Of a DNA stretch of 60,000 bases, positions 50,476 to 60,000 are shown one piece after another; position 1 is the first letter of the stretch; every line of letters begins with the position of its first letter. This stretch comes from Strigamia acuminata (Eukaryota; Arthropoda; Chilopoda; Geophilomorpha; Linotaeniidae). Both the position numbers and the translations under genes were made by a program. The notes beneath the pieces were generated by a model. That model was not told where the DNA came from, made no database searches, and saw only the letters and a list, made by a program, of their open reading frames with translations. The DNA is taken from assembly GCA_949358305.1 (NCBI GenBank), contig OX442314.1:55873369-55933368 (forward strand). Direction: 5' to 3'.

Positions 50476-50783
50476 AAAACGTCCGTTATGTTAGTTGTAG
50501 CTTGAAGTACTGCAGTGTTGATGCATTTATAATGTGATGTGCGGGGAAACAAATAAATGAAAAACGACGATAAACAATGAACATGCATCCGACCTGAATG
50601 CTTTAATTATCCAGAGTGAGTCACTACAATTAACCGACACCAGAGTGCGCAATATCAAGTAATGAAAAACAAAAGAACAAATCATCATTAATAAAAATAC
50701 AGTGAGCAAATAAAGTACCGACAAATGAAATAAATAATTACATACGAAATACACAAATAAATAAGATACATTTCATCTTAACA
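50476..50783 (-). repeat. Probable copia-2 3' LTR (part)
   Basis: On the minus strand a purine run (ACGAGGGGGCCGAAT, about 50798-50784) precedes TGTTAAGATGAAATG at 50783, the expected layout for the start of a 3' LTR. No second copy is seen upstream of copia-2, so its other end is not defined. Confidence 0.5.
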
Positions 50784-50813
50784 ATTCGGCCCCCTCGTAT
50801 GTATACAATACAA

Positions 50814-51872
50814 TTATTTTCCCACCAAAAATTTGTTACAAAAACCATTCAAAGTGACCCTATTAACCGACTTGGTAAACAGGTCTGCATAATTCCTTTT
50901 AGTATACACATGCAAAACTTGTAACTCTCCTTTTGCTACTAATTCCCGAATGAAATGAAACTTTATATCTACATGCTTCGTTCTGCGATTTTCAATTCTG
51001 GACCTCGTAAAGTCAATAGAAGCAGTGTTATCGCAATAGAGAACATGTTGATCGTCAAAATCATTATCAGGTAGAATCTCCTTCAGAACTCTAACCACCC
51101 ATATATGATCTTTAGAAGACTTTGCAAGAGCCACATACTCTGCCTCCATTGTAGAAAGCGTCACTCCACGCTGTTTGAAAGCACGCCAAAATACTAGAGC
51201 GTCTCCCAACATCACTATTGTACCACCCATGGAGATGCGATCATCCCTATTGTTGGCGTAGTCAGAATCACTGTATGTAGTAACAATGCTTGGGGAATGT
51301 GTAAATAGCCTTAGCTTCAAAGATCGAGTGTTCTTCAAATATCCCAATACATTCAGTAATACTTTCCAATGTTCTTCGCCTGGATTTGATTGAAATTGAC
51401 TTAAAACATTGATCGCGTATGAAATATCAGGACGTGTTCTTGAGGCTATGAATGCAAGAGAACCCAGTAAACTTCTAAATGGTATTGACTGCATTAATTG
51501 GCATTCCTCAAAATTCTGCGGTGAATCCTTTTTGGATAATATGACGTCCTTTGTTATAGGAAGAGTTCTTAATTTACAGTAAAATTGGTCGAACTTCTGT
51601 AGAACCTTGTCAATATACGACTGTTGATGTATGCACAACTTGTCCTTAACACAGAGAAATTCTACTCCTAATAACTTCTTAGTAGGTCCCATGATGACTA
51701 AATCGAATTTGGTCTTGATTAATGCAAGTACTCCATGTGCATCTTGTAAGGTTTTTCCAAAAACGACCAAATCATCTACATACACGATGAGGAAAACTGT
51801 GTTCTTGTACCGATAAACACAATTGCACCAACTCACACGGGTTAAACCCAATTGTTGTAGAAGCGTCAACAA
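50814..51872 (-). pseudogene. copia-2 RT (active-site half) and RNase H
   Basis: The frame shows CVYRYKNTVFLIVYVDDLVVF (RT active site), FRSLLGSLAFIASRTRPDI, TYSDSDYANNRDDRISMGG (RNase H), TLSTMEAEYVAL, and NRRTKHVDIKFHFIRE to the C-terminus. It joins the preceding RT piece after a deletion: the segment normally carrying the LYGLKQ-type motif (about 40 residues) is absent, and the frame changes near 51,850. Confidence 0.88.
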
Positions 51873-52095
51873 ATCCTTTGGGTTGCTTCATATAAACTGT
51901 CTTGTGTAATTTGGCATACAAATATGCACAACGTACATCTGCTTGGACATGTACCCACTTGAGTATGCCAACAAGAAGAATGAATAAGAATCGTATGATT
52001 GAGAAGTCGACGACTGGCGAAAATACTTCATCATATGATTCGCCATATTCCTGGTTGAAGCCTTGCGCGACCAACCTCGCTCTGTATCGCGCAAC
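51772..52095 (-). pseudogene. copia-2 RT N-terminal part
   Basis: It shows LVAQGFNQEYGESYDEVFSP, QADVRCAYLYAKLHKTVYMKQ and PKGFVDA, the first RT blocks. It is in the same frame as the upstream ORF but separated from it by an in-frame TAA (52098-52096). The DV.CAYLYA block retains the catalytic Asp. Confidence 0.85.
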
Positions 52096-55050
52096 TTATC
52101 CTGTCTCAGCATTCTTCTTTGCTGTATATATCCAGCGACATCCTAAAATTTCTGTATCTGGAGGTTTTTCAACCAATTCCCACACACCTCGTTCCTTCAT
52201 AATCCCAATTTCGTGATCCATTGCATCGTACCATTCTTTGCGTTGCAATGATGATTCCACTTCTTCAAATTTGTTTGGAACTAAAATTTCAATGTGGTTA
52301 ATTTCCAGATCATCTTGTAAATCATCCTCTTCTGGTGTTGCCGCTTTTTCTTCTTCTAATAATTCTTTCCCAAAATATATATTGTGATCTTGACAGTACC
52401 TAATCACTTCTGGGATAGACCTAAGTTTGGGTTTGTTCTTTCCTTTAATCCTGTATTCGTAATCATTTTGCTTTCTTCCTGGTCTCGGTGTTGACTTCCA
52501 AATCCATACAGTCTTATCATCCTTGGGATCTTGTTGTTTTTCTGCTTCTGGAAGAACTTGAGCCGGAATAGCTGCACGAGCTACAGGAGGGAAAGGTGGT
52601 GGCGGTGGTGGTTCGAAAATTTTAGGTACAACCGCTTGTTTTTTTGTAGGAATATCCTCATCTTCATAATCTGTAAAATCGCTGATTGCAATTGTTTTGG
52701 GTTTAGGGCCCAGTATTGCTTCCACCCCAATAGTGTCTTCAATAAATTTAGCATTACTAGTCTCAACTATCTTCTTGAGTTCTGGTACCCAAATCCTGTA
52801 TCCCTTGGTGACACGTGAATATCCTAACATAATCCCACGGTGTGATTTGTTGTCCAATTTGCTTCTTTTTGGTACACCGACATATGTAAGACATCCAAAT
52901 ATTCTTAAATGTTGCAATGATGGTTTCCGTCCATAATACTTTTTCATCGGCGTTTTATTCCATTTGAGTTTAATGACGCGATTACGGAGATAATTGAAGG
53001 TGAGTAGAGCTTCAGCCCAAAATCTGTGGCTCAAATGTGCGTCTTCAATCATGGCACGTGCACCGTCCATTAATGTTTGGTTTATTCGTTCTGCGACGCC
53101 ATTTTGTTGAGGCGTATAGACATTAGTCCTCTCGTGTTTAATGCCTAAGTTGTCCAAATAATTGGTAAATTCTCTCGAACAAAATTCGAGTCCATTGTCT
53201 GACCGAATGGCCATGACTTTCCGTTCTAGAAGTCGTTCAATCCTCACAATATACTTCTGTACGAATCCAAAAACTTCTGATTTGAACTTCATCGGATAAA
53301 CAGTAGTGTATCTCGAAAAATCATCTGTTATCGTCAGAAAATATCTGCATCCTGCTAACGATTCCACTGGTTGTGGACCGCAGACGTCCATATGCAGTAG
53401 TTCAAGAACATTAGTTGATCGAGGACCGGGCATAGCCTTGTGAGAAATCCCTCGCCGCTTTGCTGCATCACATGCATCGCATTGTTCCAATTTGGCTTTA
53501 AAATCCGGTAGGCCATTAACAATCTTGTGTTTGCTCATGTCCTTGATGCAATCAAAATTAATGTGTCCTAATCTACGATGCCAAAGGGTTTCCTGATTCC
53601 CTTCCACATGTTGTATGATTGGAGAAGTGTCCTCTGGTTTCTGCTCATCATCCAAAATCTTGTGTTTCAGATTGACAAAATAAAGGCTTCCATCTCTAGT
53701 TGCTTGCAAAATGAGTTTGGATTTGTCAGGATTGACAATTTTCAAGACTCCATTAGAAATTAACGCATGGCAACCAGCCTCATCAAATTTGCCAGCAGAA
53801 ATCATATTTCTTCTCAACTTAGGCGAATAATAGGTATTCTTGAGTTTAACTCTTGTGCTTCCAGTTCCGACATCACACCAGATAACAACATCGCCGACCC
53901 CTTTCGTTTTGATGACTGATGTTTGATCCGCTTGTTTAATTTCGCCTCCTTGAAGTGGCCGAAAGTTTGTAAACAAATTGCGATCCTTACAAAAGTGCAT
54001 TGTGGCCCCGCTGTCGTAAATCCATGTTGTGGTGCCTTTTTCACATTGTAGAACCTCATACGTGGTGATTTCAGTCAAAAATCCAAAACCAACTTCTACA
54101 AAATCTGAATAAACTGCTTCTTTTTCCTGTTGTTGAAGCTGCTGGGTTGGCAATGCTGCCCTGCAATCCCTGGCCCAATGTCCCTCCTTATGACAACGAT
54201 GACACGGCCCCCTTCTCGATGAACCCGTGGTTGATTGCTTAGAATTAGGACGATTGTTACTGTTCTTATTGTTAGATGCAGTAGATTGTTGATGTCCGCT
54301 AGTGTTTGGTTTTTCTGACATCACTTCTTTCCGTTGTTGTGCACTCGGTTTCTTATTATAGTTTTTAAAACGATTCTGTTGATAGCTTGCTGTCAATGCT
54401 CCAGAAATGACTTCCAAACCAGAATCACGTTTTTGCTGTAAAAGCCTGCCTTCTTCTGCCAAAAGTTCCTCTTCCACTTTATCTAATGTGAATTTCACAT
54501 CCTCCCAACGATAAATTGCTTGAACTGCAGATTGATATTCCTGTGGAAGATAACGGATTAGTTGGAAAGCTTGGTATAAATCTGGTAATGTATGTTTAAT
54601 ATCCTTCAATTTCTTTGCTGCATTTCTGATTTTAGCTGCAAACACTCCTAAAGATTCTACACTGGAATCGAATTTCAAATTAAAGAAAGTGTCCAGCAAT
54701 TGAATAATGCGTGCCCTGGAAACCGGTTTGAAATTGTCCTTTAAAATTTTCCATGCTTTTTGTGCATCCTCGGTAGAACTAAGTAGTGCCTGGTATTGTT
54801 CTTCAATGCCATAAAAAATCGTGCTAAATGCGCGTCCTTTTCTCATTGTATAGTCTGATTTTTCCTTCCATGTTGCTGCCGGTTCAATGGCTGGTTCAGT
54901 GCCTTCTGTAAAACCCCAACAACCATGATGCATTAATAGAACCTTCATCTGTTTTTGCCAGGTGTCATAATTGTGCCTGTTGAGTAGAGTTAATTTGCCT
55001 TCCAATTTTGACAAATCCATTGTCACGTGTTTCATTAAATGTAAATACAC
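52096..55050 (-). CDS. copia-2 Gag-PR-INT polyprotein (RT cut off by a stop)
   Basis: The 984-codon frame, with a likely start at the ATG at 55020 (MDLSKLEGKL), holds a Gag (copia UBN2-type region, about 15-230), a CCHC knuckle (CHRCHKEGHWARDC, about 280), a protease with IYDSGATMHFC (about 345), the pre-integrase LWHRRLGHINFDCI (about 490), an integrase with all three catalytic residues (LLHMDVCGP, IRSDNGLEF, NGVAERINQT), and the post-integrase LDNKSHRGIMLGYS block. It ends at a TAA shortly after the WIYTAKKN start of RT. Upstream and downstream domains remain in frame across that stop, which points to a point mutation in an otherwise near-complete copy. Confidence 0.9.
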   Translation of the reverse strand: MYLHLMKHVTMDLSKLEGKLTLLNRHNYDTWQKQMKVLLMHHGCWGFTEGTEPAIEPAATWKEKSDYTMRKGRAFSTIFYGIEEQYQALLSSTEDAQKAWKILKDNFKPVSRARIIQLLDTFFNLKFDSSVESLGVFAAKIRNAAKKLKDIKHTLPDLYQAFQLIRYLPQEYQSAVQAIYRWEDVKFTLDKVEEELLAEEGRLLQQKRDSGLEVISGALTASYQQNRFKNYNKKPSAQQRKEVMSEKPNTSGHQQSTASNNKNSNNRPNSKQSTTGSSRRGPCHRCHKEGHWARDCRAALPTQQLQQQEKEAVYSDFVEVGFGFLTEITTYEVLQCEKGTTTWIYDSGATMHFCKDRNLFTNFRPLQGGEIKQADQTSVIKTKGVGDVVIWCDVGTGSTRVKLKNTYYSPKLRRNMISAGKFDEAGCHALISNGVLKIVNPDKSKLILQATRDGSLYFVNLKHKILDDEQKPEDTSPIIQHVEGNQETLWHRRLGHINFDCIKDMSKHKIVNGLPDFKAKLEQCDACDAAKRRGISHKAMPGPRSTNVLELLHMDVCGPQPVESLAGCRYFLTITDDFSRYTTVYPMKFKSEVFGFVQKYIVRIERLLERKVMAIRSDNGLEFCSREFTNYLDNLGIKHERTNVYTPQQNGVAERINQTLMDGARAMIEDAHLSHRFWAEALLTFNYLRNRVIKLKWNKTPMKKYYGRKPSLQHLRIFGCLTYVGVPKRSKLDNKSHRGIMLGYSRVTKGYRIWVPELKKIVETSNAKFIEDTIGVEAILGPKPKTIAISDFTDYEDEDIPTKKQAVVPKIFEPPPPPPFPPVARAAIPAQVLPEAEKQQDPKDDKTVWIWKSTPRPGRKQNDYEYRIKGKNKPKLRSIPEVIRYCQDHNIYFGKELLEEEKAATPEEDDLQDDLEINHIEILVPNKFEEVESSLQRKEWYDAMDHEIGIMKERGVWELVEKPPDTEILGCRWIYTAKKNAETG

Positions 55051-55611
55051 TAAAATGCACTAATTAACTGAAAACTGCACAAAAATGCCCCCAAAATTAT
55101 AAATCCTATCACAATACTAAGCTAAGTGTAAAGATAATCTATATCTAGTACAACACTAAGCTAAAAGTAAATAATATTCAAATTCAAAATAAATTTGCAG
55201 AAAATTCCACAAAATAATTCAATAATAAATCTGTTATTTTCCAGATTTATATACCAGTTCATTTGCACTTATTTTCACTCAATTTACGCTGTTCTTGATT
55301 TTTATACACTTCCCGGCCGCTGCTCACACTTCGCGTGTGGTCGATGGGAAATGGTGTCGTCGTACCGCACTCGATGGCTCGCGTCCCGCCGAACGATATC
55401 GCGATTTCCGTACTTTCCGTCGCCTAGTTTTCGATTATCGACGCTACCGCACGATGACGAAAATTGTTCGCCCTGGATTCCTTGGCACTCGATGCAGCGA
55501 TTCAGTGTCCGTTTTCCGCCGAAATGTATCGCGTTTGGGGCGAAATGTATTGCTCTTTGCAATACAGCAAAAACACCCGAAAAAGACCAAATAAAATAGG
55601 AGTGGCGCTAC
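55051..55611. other. Region 5' of copia-2, no second LTR found
   Basis: On copia-2's strand this should hold the primer site and 5' LTR, but no sequence matching the 3' LTR start (TGTTAAGATG) or a TGG-type primer site was seen. Bases 55300-55560 are richer in CG, in the style of the copia-1 leader. No gene. Confidence 0.4.
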
Positions 55612-55765
55612 TGTCGCGAAAAAATATATCGCGAAAATAAGCAAACGCGATTTTCGCGATTACAAAATTGAGGAAAAGTAATCGCGAAAAATATATCGCG
55701 AAAAAATATAGCGCGAAAATAGGAAAACGCGAAAAAAAGAAATCGCGAAAAAAGAAAACGCGAAA
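55612..55765. repeat. TCGCGAAAA degenerate tandem repeat
   Basis: Recurring (A)TCGCGAAAA(TATA) and ACGCGAAA units of irregular spacing fill about 150 bp. Confidence 0.7.
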
Positions 55766-55937
55766 CTGTGCATGGAATTCCCATCGAGGAACGGATGAGT
55801 GCGCGCCCGCGACCGATCGGCATGCCCTTCCCGCATTAGTTCCCGCACCACCGGCGCTTCGATGGACCCGTTCCGACGTACATCGAGGCGTACTCCTGCT
55901 GCCCGGACCGCTTCTTGCCCATCGATCTGTTGGCCTA

Positions 55938-56353
55938 TGGATCTTAAATCAGGTGAGTTCAAGCAGTTTTCAATGTTTTGCAACACTAGCACAAATTGTG
56001 CCGCCATCTTTAATATCATGGAAAACATGTGAGAACAAATGATACATGGTTTGAGGTTATTTCACCTCACAAACTATAAGAAGGACAAATCACTATTGTA
56101 TTCAATTTGATTTGTCCTGTACAATGTTTAAACATAAACAACTTAAAACAGAACAAGTTCTTAATACAAAATGCTCATAAGAGCAGACGACAATTAGACA
56201 AATCATTATATAAAGGTAAATCAGTTGTGGTAACGAAACACGCATTAGATAAAAAGCAATAACAACTGATCTGCAATTCCGGGACATAATACAATGATAA
56301 ACTAATCGCGTGACAATCGTGCTAATCCGGAAACGCACGAAGTAATCTCTACA
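55938..56353 (-). repeat. copia-3 3' LTR, related to the copia-1 LTR
   Basis: It aligns in order with the copia-1 LTR: CAGGTGAG near the left, GTCCTGTACAA, AATGCTCAT.AGAGCAGACGA, AAATCATTA, AACG.AACACGCATTA, CCGGGACAT.AT and TCTCTACA at the right end (56353). There are many differences, so the two families are related but separate. The left boundary (about 55938) is approximate. Confidence 0.75.
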
Positions 56354-56418
56354 CTATAAAGTCAAGACTGTGACAACATTTGTCCCTAAACTCTATATAC
56401 CCCCTCTGGACAACTGTG

Positions 56419-56557
56419 TCACATGTCAAAGATGTGTCCACACAATTCAGTCAAACGTGGTCGGGCTAACCACTTGGTTAATAAATCGGCCACGTTCAGT
56501 CTTCCAGAAACGTGCCGGATGTCGAAGACCTTGCTTTGAAATGCAATAAGGTATTGC
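56419..56557 (-). pseudogene. copia-3 RNase H C-terminus
   Basis: The minus-strand frame reads SKVFDIRHVSGRLNVADLLT followed by KWLARPRL and ends in a TGA at 56419-56421. This is the typical C-terminal end of copia Pol. It lies directly before a polypurine run and the copia-3 LTR, so the fragment is the 3' end of a copia element that did encode RT/RNase H. Homology stops near 56557. Confidence 0.75.
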
Positions 56558-57096
56558 GGATAAAATAATTAAATCCCTGAATAACAATGCTTATTTCAAA
56601 TTGAAATGTAATTTTTGTGAGAAATAAAGAAGCCTGACTTTTCTACTCAAAAACTTCCTCAAGACTGGTTTTATTCTTTCTTTCAAACAACGGCAATTAA
56701 ATATACAAAAAGGAAATGACTAATATTTCTGTGCTACAAGTAAAGCACACAGAGAAAAGATGACGCGCTCCAAAAGGGGAGCACAAGATAATTAGTTACA
56801 CATTTAAAAGTAGGTGAATTCTTGGAATGGAAAAGATAAGTGGTTTAAGGTGAAAAAACAACTATTTTTAACTAAACAAATATAATTTCCAAAGGGTTCA
56901 AATAAAACACAATAAAATAATAGTTTGTCAAAATCAAACTAACATCACATCAATTCAAATCATTAATGAGCAATCAAAATCAGCAATATATTAAAATTCT
57001 CACATTATTATAAAAACAATCAAAATCCAATAATCAACATGAAAAACAAATAAACAGTGGCAATAATAATCAAAACGCGTAAAAACGTGTCGGTTT
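56558..57096 (-). other. 3' region of the BEL/Pao element, probable LTR
   Basis: AT-rich sequence between the BEL/Pao pol stop and the truncated copia-3. The 3' LTR of the BEL/Pao element is expected here, and an AATAAA-type signal on the minus strand lies near 56,665. Without the partner LTR (outside the window) its limits cannot be set. Confidence 0.4.
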
Positions 57097-60000
57097 TCAC
57101 ACTGCCGGCGGCACAGGACCGGGGTGAATCTCCATTTTTATCAAACGTTGAATAGGTCGCCTAAATTTATTACCATTAGGCATTAAAAGTTCGCATGAAC
57201 GTGCCACACCATCCTTACTGGGGTGTATGCTGACGACGCGTGCCATTTTCCAATTGATTCTAGATTTTAGTAAATCTTCCACCAACACTACATCTCCCAT
57301 TTGCAGTTGACAAGTATTTGGTTTTCCCACTTGTCTCTTTAAGTCGACCAAATACTCACGAGACCATCGTCGCCAAAAGTCCATCAAGATGCTTTGACGT
57401 CTCTTCCATTGGTGGATAAATGACTGCTGAGTCGGTTCGTCCGAGGCAGCGTCTTCAGCAGATGGCAAACTTGTTAGGTTAGTCCCCGTCAAAAAATGGG
57501 CCGGTGTGAGCGCTTCGGGTTCGTTTGGCGCGTCATAGATGTAAGTGATAGGTCTTTTGTTGATGATAGCTTCTACCTGAGTGAGTAAAGTTTCCAATTG
57601 AAAGAAGTTGAGAGAGGCTGATCCTATCGTTTTTTTTAAACAAGATTTGACAGTTTGAATCATCCTCTCCCAAAATCCCCCCCACCAAGGAGCATTCTCA
57701 ACAATAAATTTCCACTCAATTCCCTTTTGAGTTAGGAAATTACGCACGGAGTCGTCTTTCGTATTTCGCAGCAGAGCGTTCAGTTCACGGTTTGTACGAT
57801 GGAACGTCGTCCCGTTGTCACTGTAGATGGTCCTAGGCATCCCTCGTCGGCTGATGAAGCGTTCTAGCACGCCTACGAAGTCTGAAGTGGTCAGTGACGG
57901 GATCAGTTCTAGGTGCACTGCTCGAATATTGGCGCAGGTGAAGAGAGCGATGTATGCCTTCGTCTTCCTTCCTCGTACGATGATTGGGCCTGCAAAATCG
58001 ACTCCGGTAATGGCGAATGGACTGCACTGTGACACTCGATCAAAAGGTAGTTGTCCGGGCACTTCTCTCATCAATCGTCCATTTATTCTCTTGCAAGTCA
58101 CACACTTATTTAGGATCGTTTTCAAGGTTCTCCTCGCGGCTGGCGTCCAGTAATTCTGACGGAAGTATGCCAGGGTGGCTGTCAAACCGCAATGGAAAAC
58201 CTGAGAATGTGAAAACGATAAAATTAATTTGGTGAGTGCGTGATCGGACGGGAGAAGCACGGGGGAGTTTGCAGTGATGGCGTCTTTGGAGTTCCTGAGT
58301 CGAGTGTCCAATTTGAGCACGCCAGAAACGTCTAGATAAACGCTTAAGTTTTGCAGTTTCGAGTCGGTCAACGGCCTTTCGTTTTGTAGTCGTGTCATCT
58401 CGATCCCGTAACATTCTCTTTGTGCAGCTCGGATCAGCGTCGTCTCGGCCTGTTTGAGTTCGACGACAGTCAATGGTCCTCGAATCTTATTTGAGACGTC
58501 GACAGTTCGTGTATTGGCGGCGAATCTCAGCATCCAAGCCGTGACCCGTCGTAATCGACTGAACGAGCTAAATTTGGAGAAAATAAATTCAGTATTAATG
58601 ACTTGGAGGGATTCGATGTGAGTTTCGATGTCGTCCTCGTCCGACTCGTCTGCAATTTCCACATTCGAATTCGGCCAATCGTCACGAGGGCCTCGCATCC
58701 AATCTGGTCCGTTCCACCACAGCTGGTCGGTCATCAATTCGTCGACCATCAGGCCGCGTGTCAAGCGGTCAGCAGGATTGTCGATGCCCGGTACGTGACG
58801 CCAATTGTCGATTTTTGACTTTTCTCGGATCTCCAGCACTCTGTTCTGTATAAATGTTGGCGGCCTTTTAGCTGTGTTGCGGATCCAATGTATGCATATT
58901 TGGGAGTCGGTCCAGTAATGGATTTCACGGCATCTTGTCACCTCTTTAATTTGGTCGGCCATGCGGACTGCCACCAAAGCTCCCATTAGTTCCAATTTTG
59001 GCAATGTTAATGGCTTGACTGGTGCCACCCTACATTTAGAAAAAATAAAAAAGGAATTGATTAAATCTTCCGTGGTGTCTTGAATGTAGGCGACAGCACC
59101 GTACGCCTTGGGGCTTGCGTCGGAAAAAATATGGATCTCGCAATTCATTTCATTTTTCACTCCCAGCCATCTTGGAATTTGGAATTCACTCAATTTTGGA
59201 ATTTGTTCTGCCCATTTAAGCCAGTTGAGTCTAAGAACATCATCCAATTTTTCATCCCATTCCAATTTTCTCAGCCAAAGTGATTGGAAAAAGATTCTTG
59301 CAGTGACGGTGAATGGCGTGACGAATCCGAGTGGGTCAAATATCTGGGCGGAGATTTGGACTACTTCTCTTTTCGTCACTGTTGTGCTGTCCACGCTCGA
59401 TATATTTTCGATTTGTAGACTCAGTTTGTCTGAAGTTGGATCCCATTTCAATCCCAGCACTTTGGATTCTTCATTTGATGTCACCTTTGCATCTGCAGGA
59501 TCTTCTTTTCTGAATATTTCGCGTAGTTCAGGAGAATTAGTCTGCCATTTTACCAGTTGCATGCCGGCTGATGAGAGCATTTCGCGAGCTTGTTCGAATG
59601 TCCTCACTGCCTGGTCAATGTCGTCCACCGACGTGATCAAATCGTCCACGTATAAAAATCGACAAAGTAATTCGTATGTGGCGGGATATTTGTCTTGGTA
59701 GATCTTGATGTGGCGTTTGATGGTCGCATTTAAAAGGAAAGGGCTGGGCGCTGCGCCGAAGAGAACGCGTGTTTGGCGTAGTACTCGAATTTTGGCTCGT
59801 CCCGTTCCGTCCCAGTCTGCGCAAACCCACAGAAAACGTGTTACGTCTCGATCCTTTACTTCAATTTCGATCATGTGGAACGCCTTGCGAATATCCGACG
59901 TCTCAGCGATTTTTCGGAGTCTAAATTTCATCAATACAACGATTAGGGACGGCAAAAAGTTTATACCTTTGGACAGGCAATCGTTTAGCGATAGCTGCCC
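57097..60000 (-). CDS. pol: BEL/Pao Pol polyprotein (partial, continues off the right edge)
   Basis: The frame is open from the window edge to the stop at 57097 (about 967 codons visible). Domains in order: Pao-type RT with SLNDCLSKG at the edge, ETSDIRKAFHMIEI, LFGAAPSPFLLNAT and LCRFLYVDDLI (YVDD active site, near 59,650); RNase H with HIFSDASPKAYGAVAYI and YWTDSQICIHWI; the zinc region with KCVTCKRINGRL; an integrase core with ITGVDFAGPI, TIYSDNGTTF and WWGGFWERMIQ, retaining all catalytic residues; and a C-terminal domain (MGDVVLVEDLLKSRINWKMA) of the type found after BEL/Pao integrases. Gag, protease and the 5' LTR lie outside. No stop or frameshift is seen, so this copy may be recent. 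Confidence 0.95.
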   Translation of the reverse strand, partial: GQLSLNDCLSKGINFLPSLIVVLMKFRLRKIAETSDIRKAFHMIEIEVKDRDVTRFLWVCADWDGTGRAKIRVLRQTRVLFGAAPSPFLLNATIKRHIKIYQDKYPATYELLCRFLYVDDLITSVDDIDQAVRTFEQAREMLSSAGMQLVKWQTNSPELREIFRKEDPADAKVTSNEESKVLGLKWDPTSDKLSLQIENISSVDSTTVTKREVVQISAQIFDPLGFVTPFTVTARIFFQSLWLRKLEWDEKLDDVLRLNWLKWAEQIPKLSEFQIPRWLGVKNEMNCEIHIFSDASPKAYGAVAYIQDTTEDLINSFFIFSKCRVAPVKPLTLPKLELMGALVAVRMADQIKEVTRCREIHYWTDSQICIHWIRNTAKRPPTFIQNRVLEIREKSKIDNWRHVPGIDNPADRLTRGLMVDELMTDQLWWNGPDWMRGPRDDWPNSNVEIADESDEDDIETHIESLQVINTEFIFSKFSSFSRLRRVTAWMLRFAANTRTVDVSNKIRGPLTVVELKQAETTLIRAAQRECYGIEMTRLQNERPLTDSKLQNLSVYLDVSGVLKLDTRLRNSKDAITANSPVLLPSDHALTKLILSFSHSQVFHCGLTATLAYFRQNYWTPAARRTLKTILNKCVTCKRINGRLMREVPGQLPFDRVSQCSPFAITGVDFAGPIIVRGRKTKAYIALFTCANIRAVHLELIPSLTTSDFVGVLERFISRRGMPRTIYSDNGTTFHRTNRELNALLRNTKDDSVRNFLTQKGIEWKFIVENAPWWGGFWERMIQTVKSCLKKTIGSASLNFFQLETLLTQVEAIINKRPITYIYDAPNEPEALTPAHFLTGTNLTSLPSAEDAASDEPTQQSFIHQWKRRQSILMDFWRRWSREYLVDLKRQVGKPNTCQLQMGDVVLVEDLLKSRINWKMARVVSIHPSKDGVARSCELLMPNGNKFRRPIQRLIKMEIHPGPVPPAV

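Noticed and set aside
52096-52098. Programmed stop-codon readthrough in copia-2
   Set aside because: The downstream RT also carries an internal deletion and a frame change, so the stop is more simply one of several disabling mutations.

Overview
The window is nuclear DNA from an invertebrate animal, most likely an arthropod. It has short-exon DEG/ENaC (pickpocket-like) channel genes, a BEL/Pao element (a metazoan-only retroelement class), Ty3/gypsy and Ty1/copia elements, and many small inverted-repeat DNA elements. No bacterial features, rRNA or CRISPR array were found. Host coding sequence is sparse; most of the window is layered mobile DNA.

Layout. 1-2666: a 53-bp GC-rich satellite, a foldback repeat and a solo-LTR-like block. 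2667-15529: a complete 12.9-kb Ty3/gypsy element on the minus strand (gypsy-1), with 818-bp LTRs, 4-bp target duplication, tRNA-Pro-like primer site, gag, a slippery frameshift site, pol and a long third ORF. 15530-26700: AT-rich DNA with a degenerate ~0.4-kb repeat, DEG/ENaC fragments and a series of hAT-type, TA-type and foldback elements, several carrying internal minisatellites. 26729-34422: a five-exon DEG/ENaC gene on the minus strand that can be assembled in phase to 493 residues; its third intron is packed with nested repeats. 35.6-36.1 kb: copia debris. 38.5-38.8 kb: a tandem array.

39.4-49.9 kb: an older gypsy element (gypsy-2, minus strand) broken by stops and frameshifts and by two insertions. 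One is a 1.1-kb TIR element with a small membrane-protein ORF. The other is a 5.8-kb copia-class element (copia-1) with identical-looking 457-bp LTRs, a 5-bp target duplication (GTCGC), an initiator-tRNA primer site and one open 1064-codon ORF. That ORF lacks protease, RT and RNase H and has lost two of the three integrase catalytic residues. 50.8-55.0 kb: copia-2, near-complete but disabled. 55.9-56.6 kb: copia-3, the LTR and RNase H end of a relative of copia-1. 57.1-60.0 kb: an intact BEL/Pao pol running off the right edge.

Relationships. The insertion order can be read directly: gypsy-2 first, then copia-1 and the TIR element into it; a gypsy-1-like LTR truncating a TIR element, then itself split by a TA element. 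The points most worth following are copia-1 as a non-autonomous element that keeps a long open ORF, the spliced-looking third ORF of gypsy-1, and Asp-to-Asn changes at integrase catalytic positions in both gypsy elements, each fitting CpG decay.
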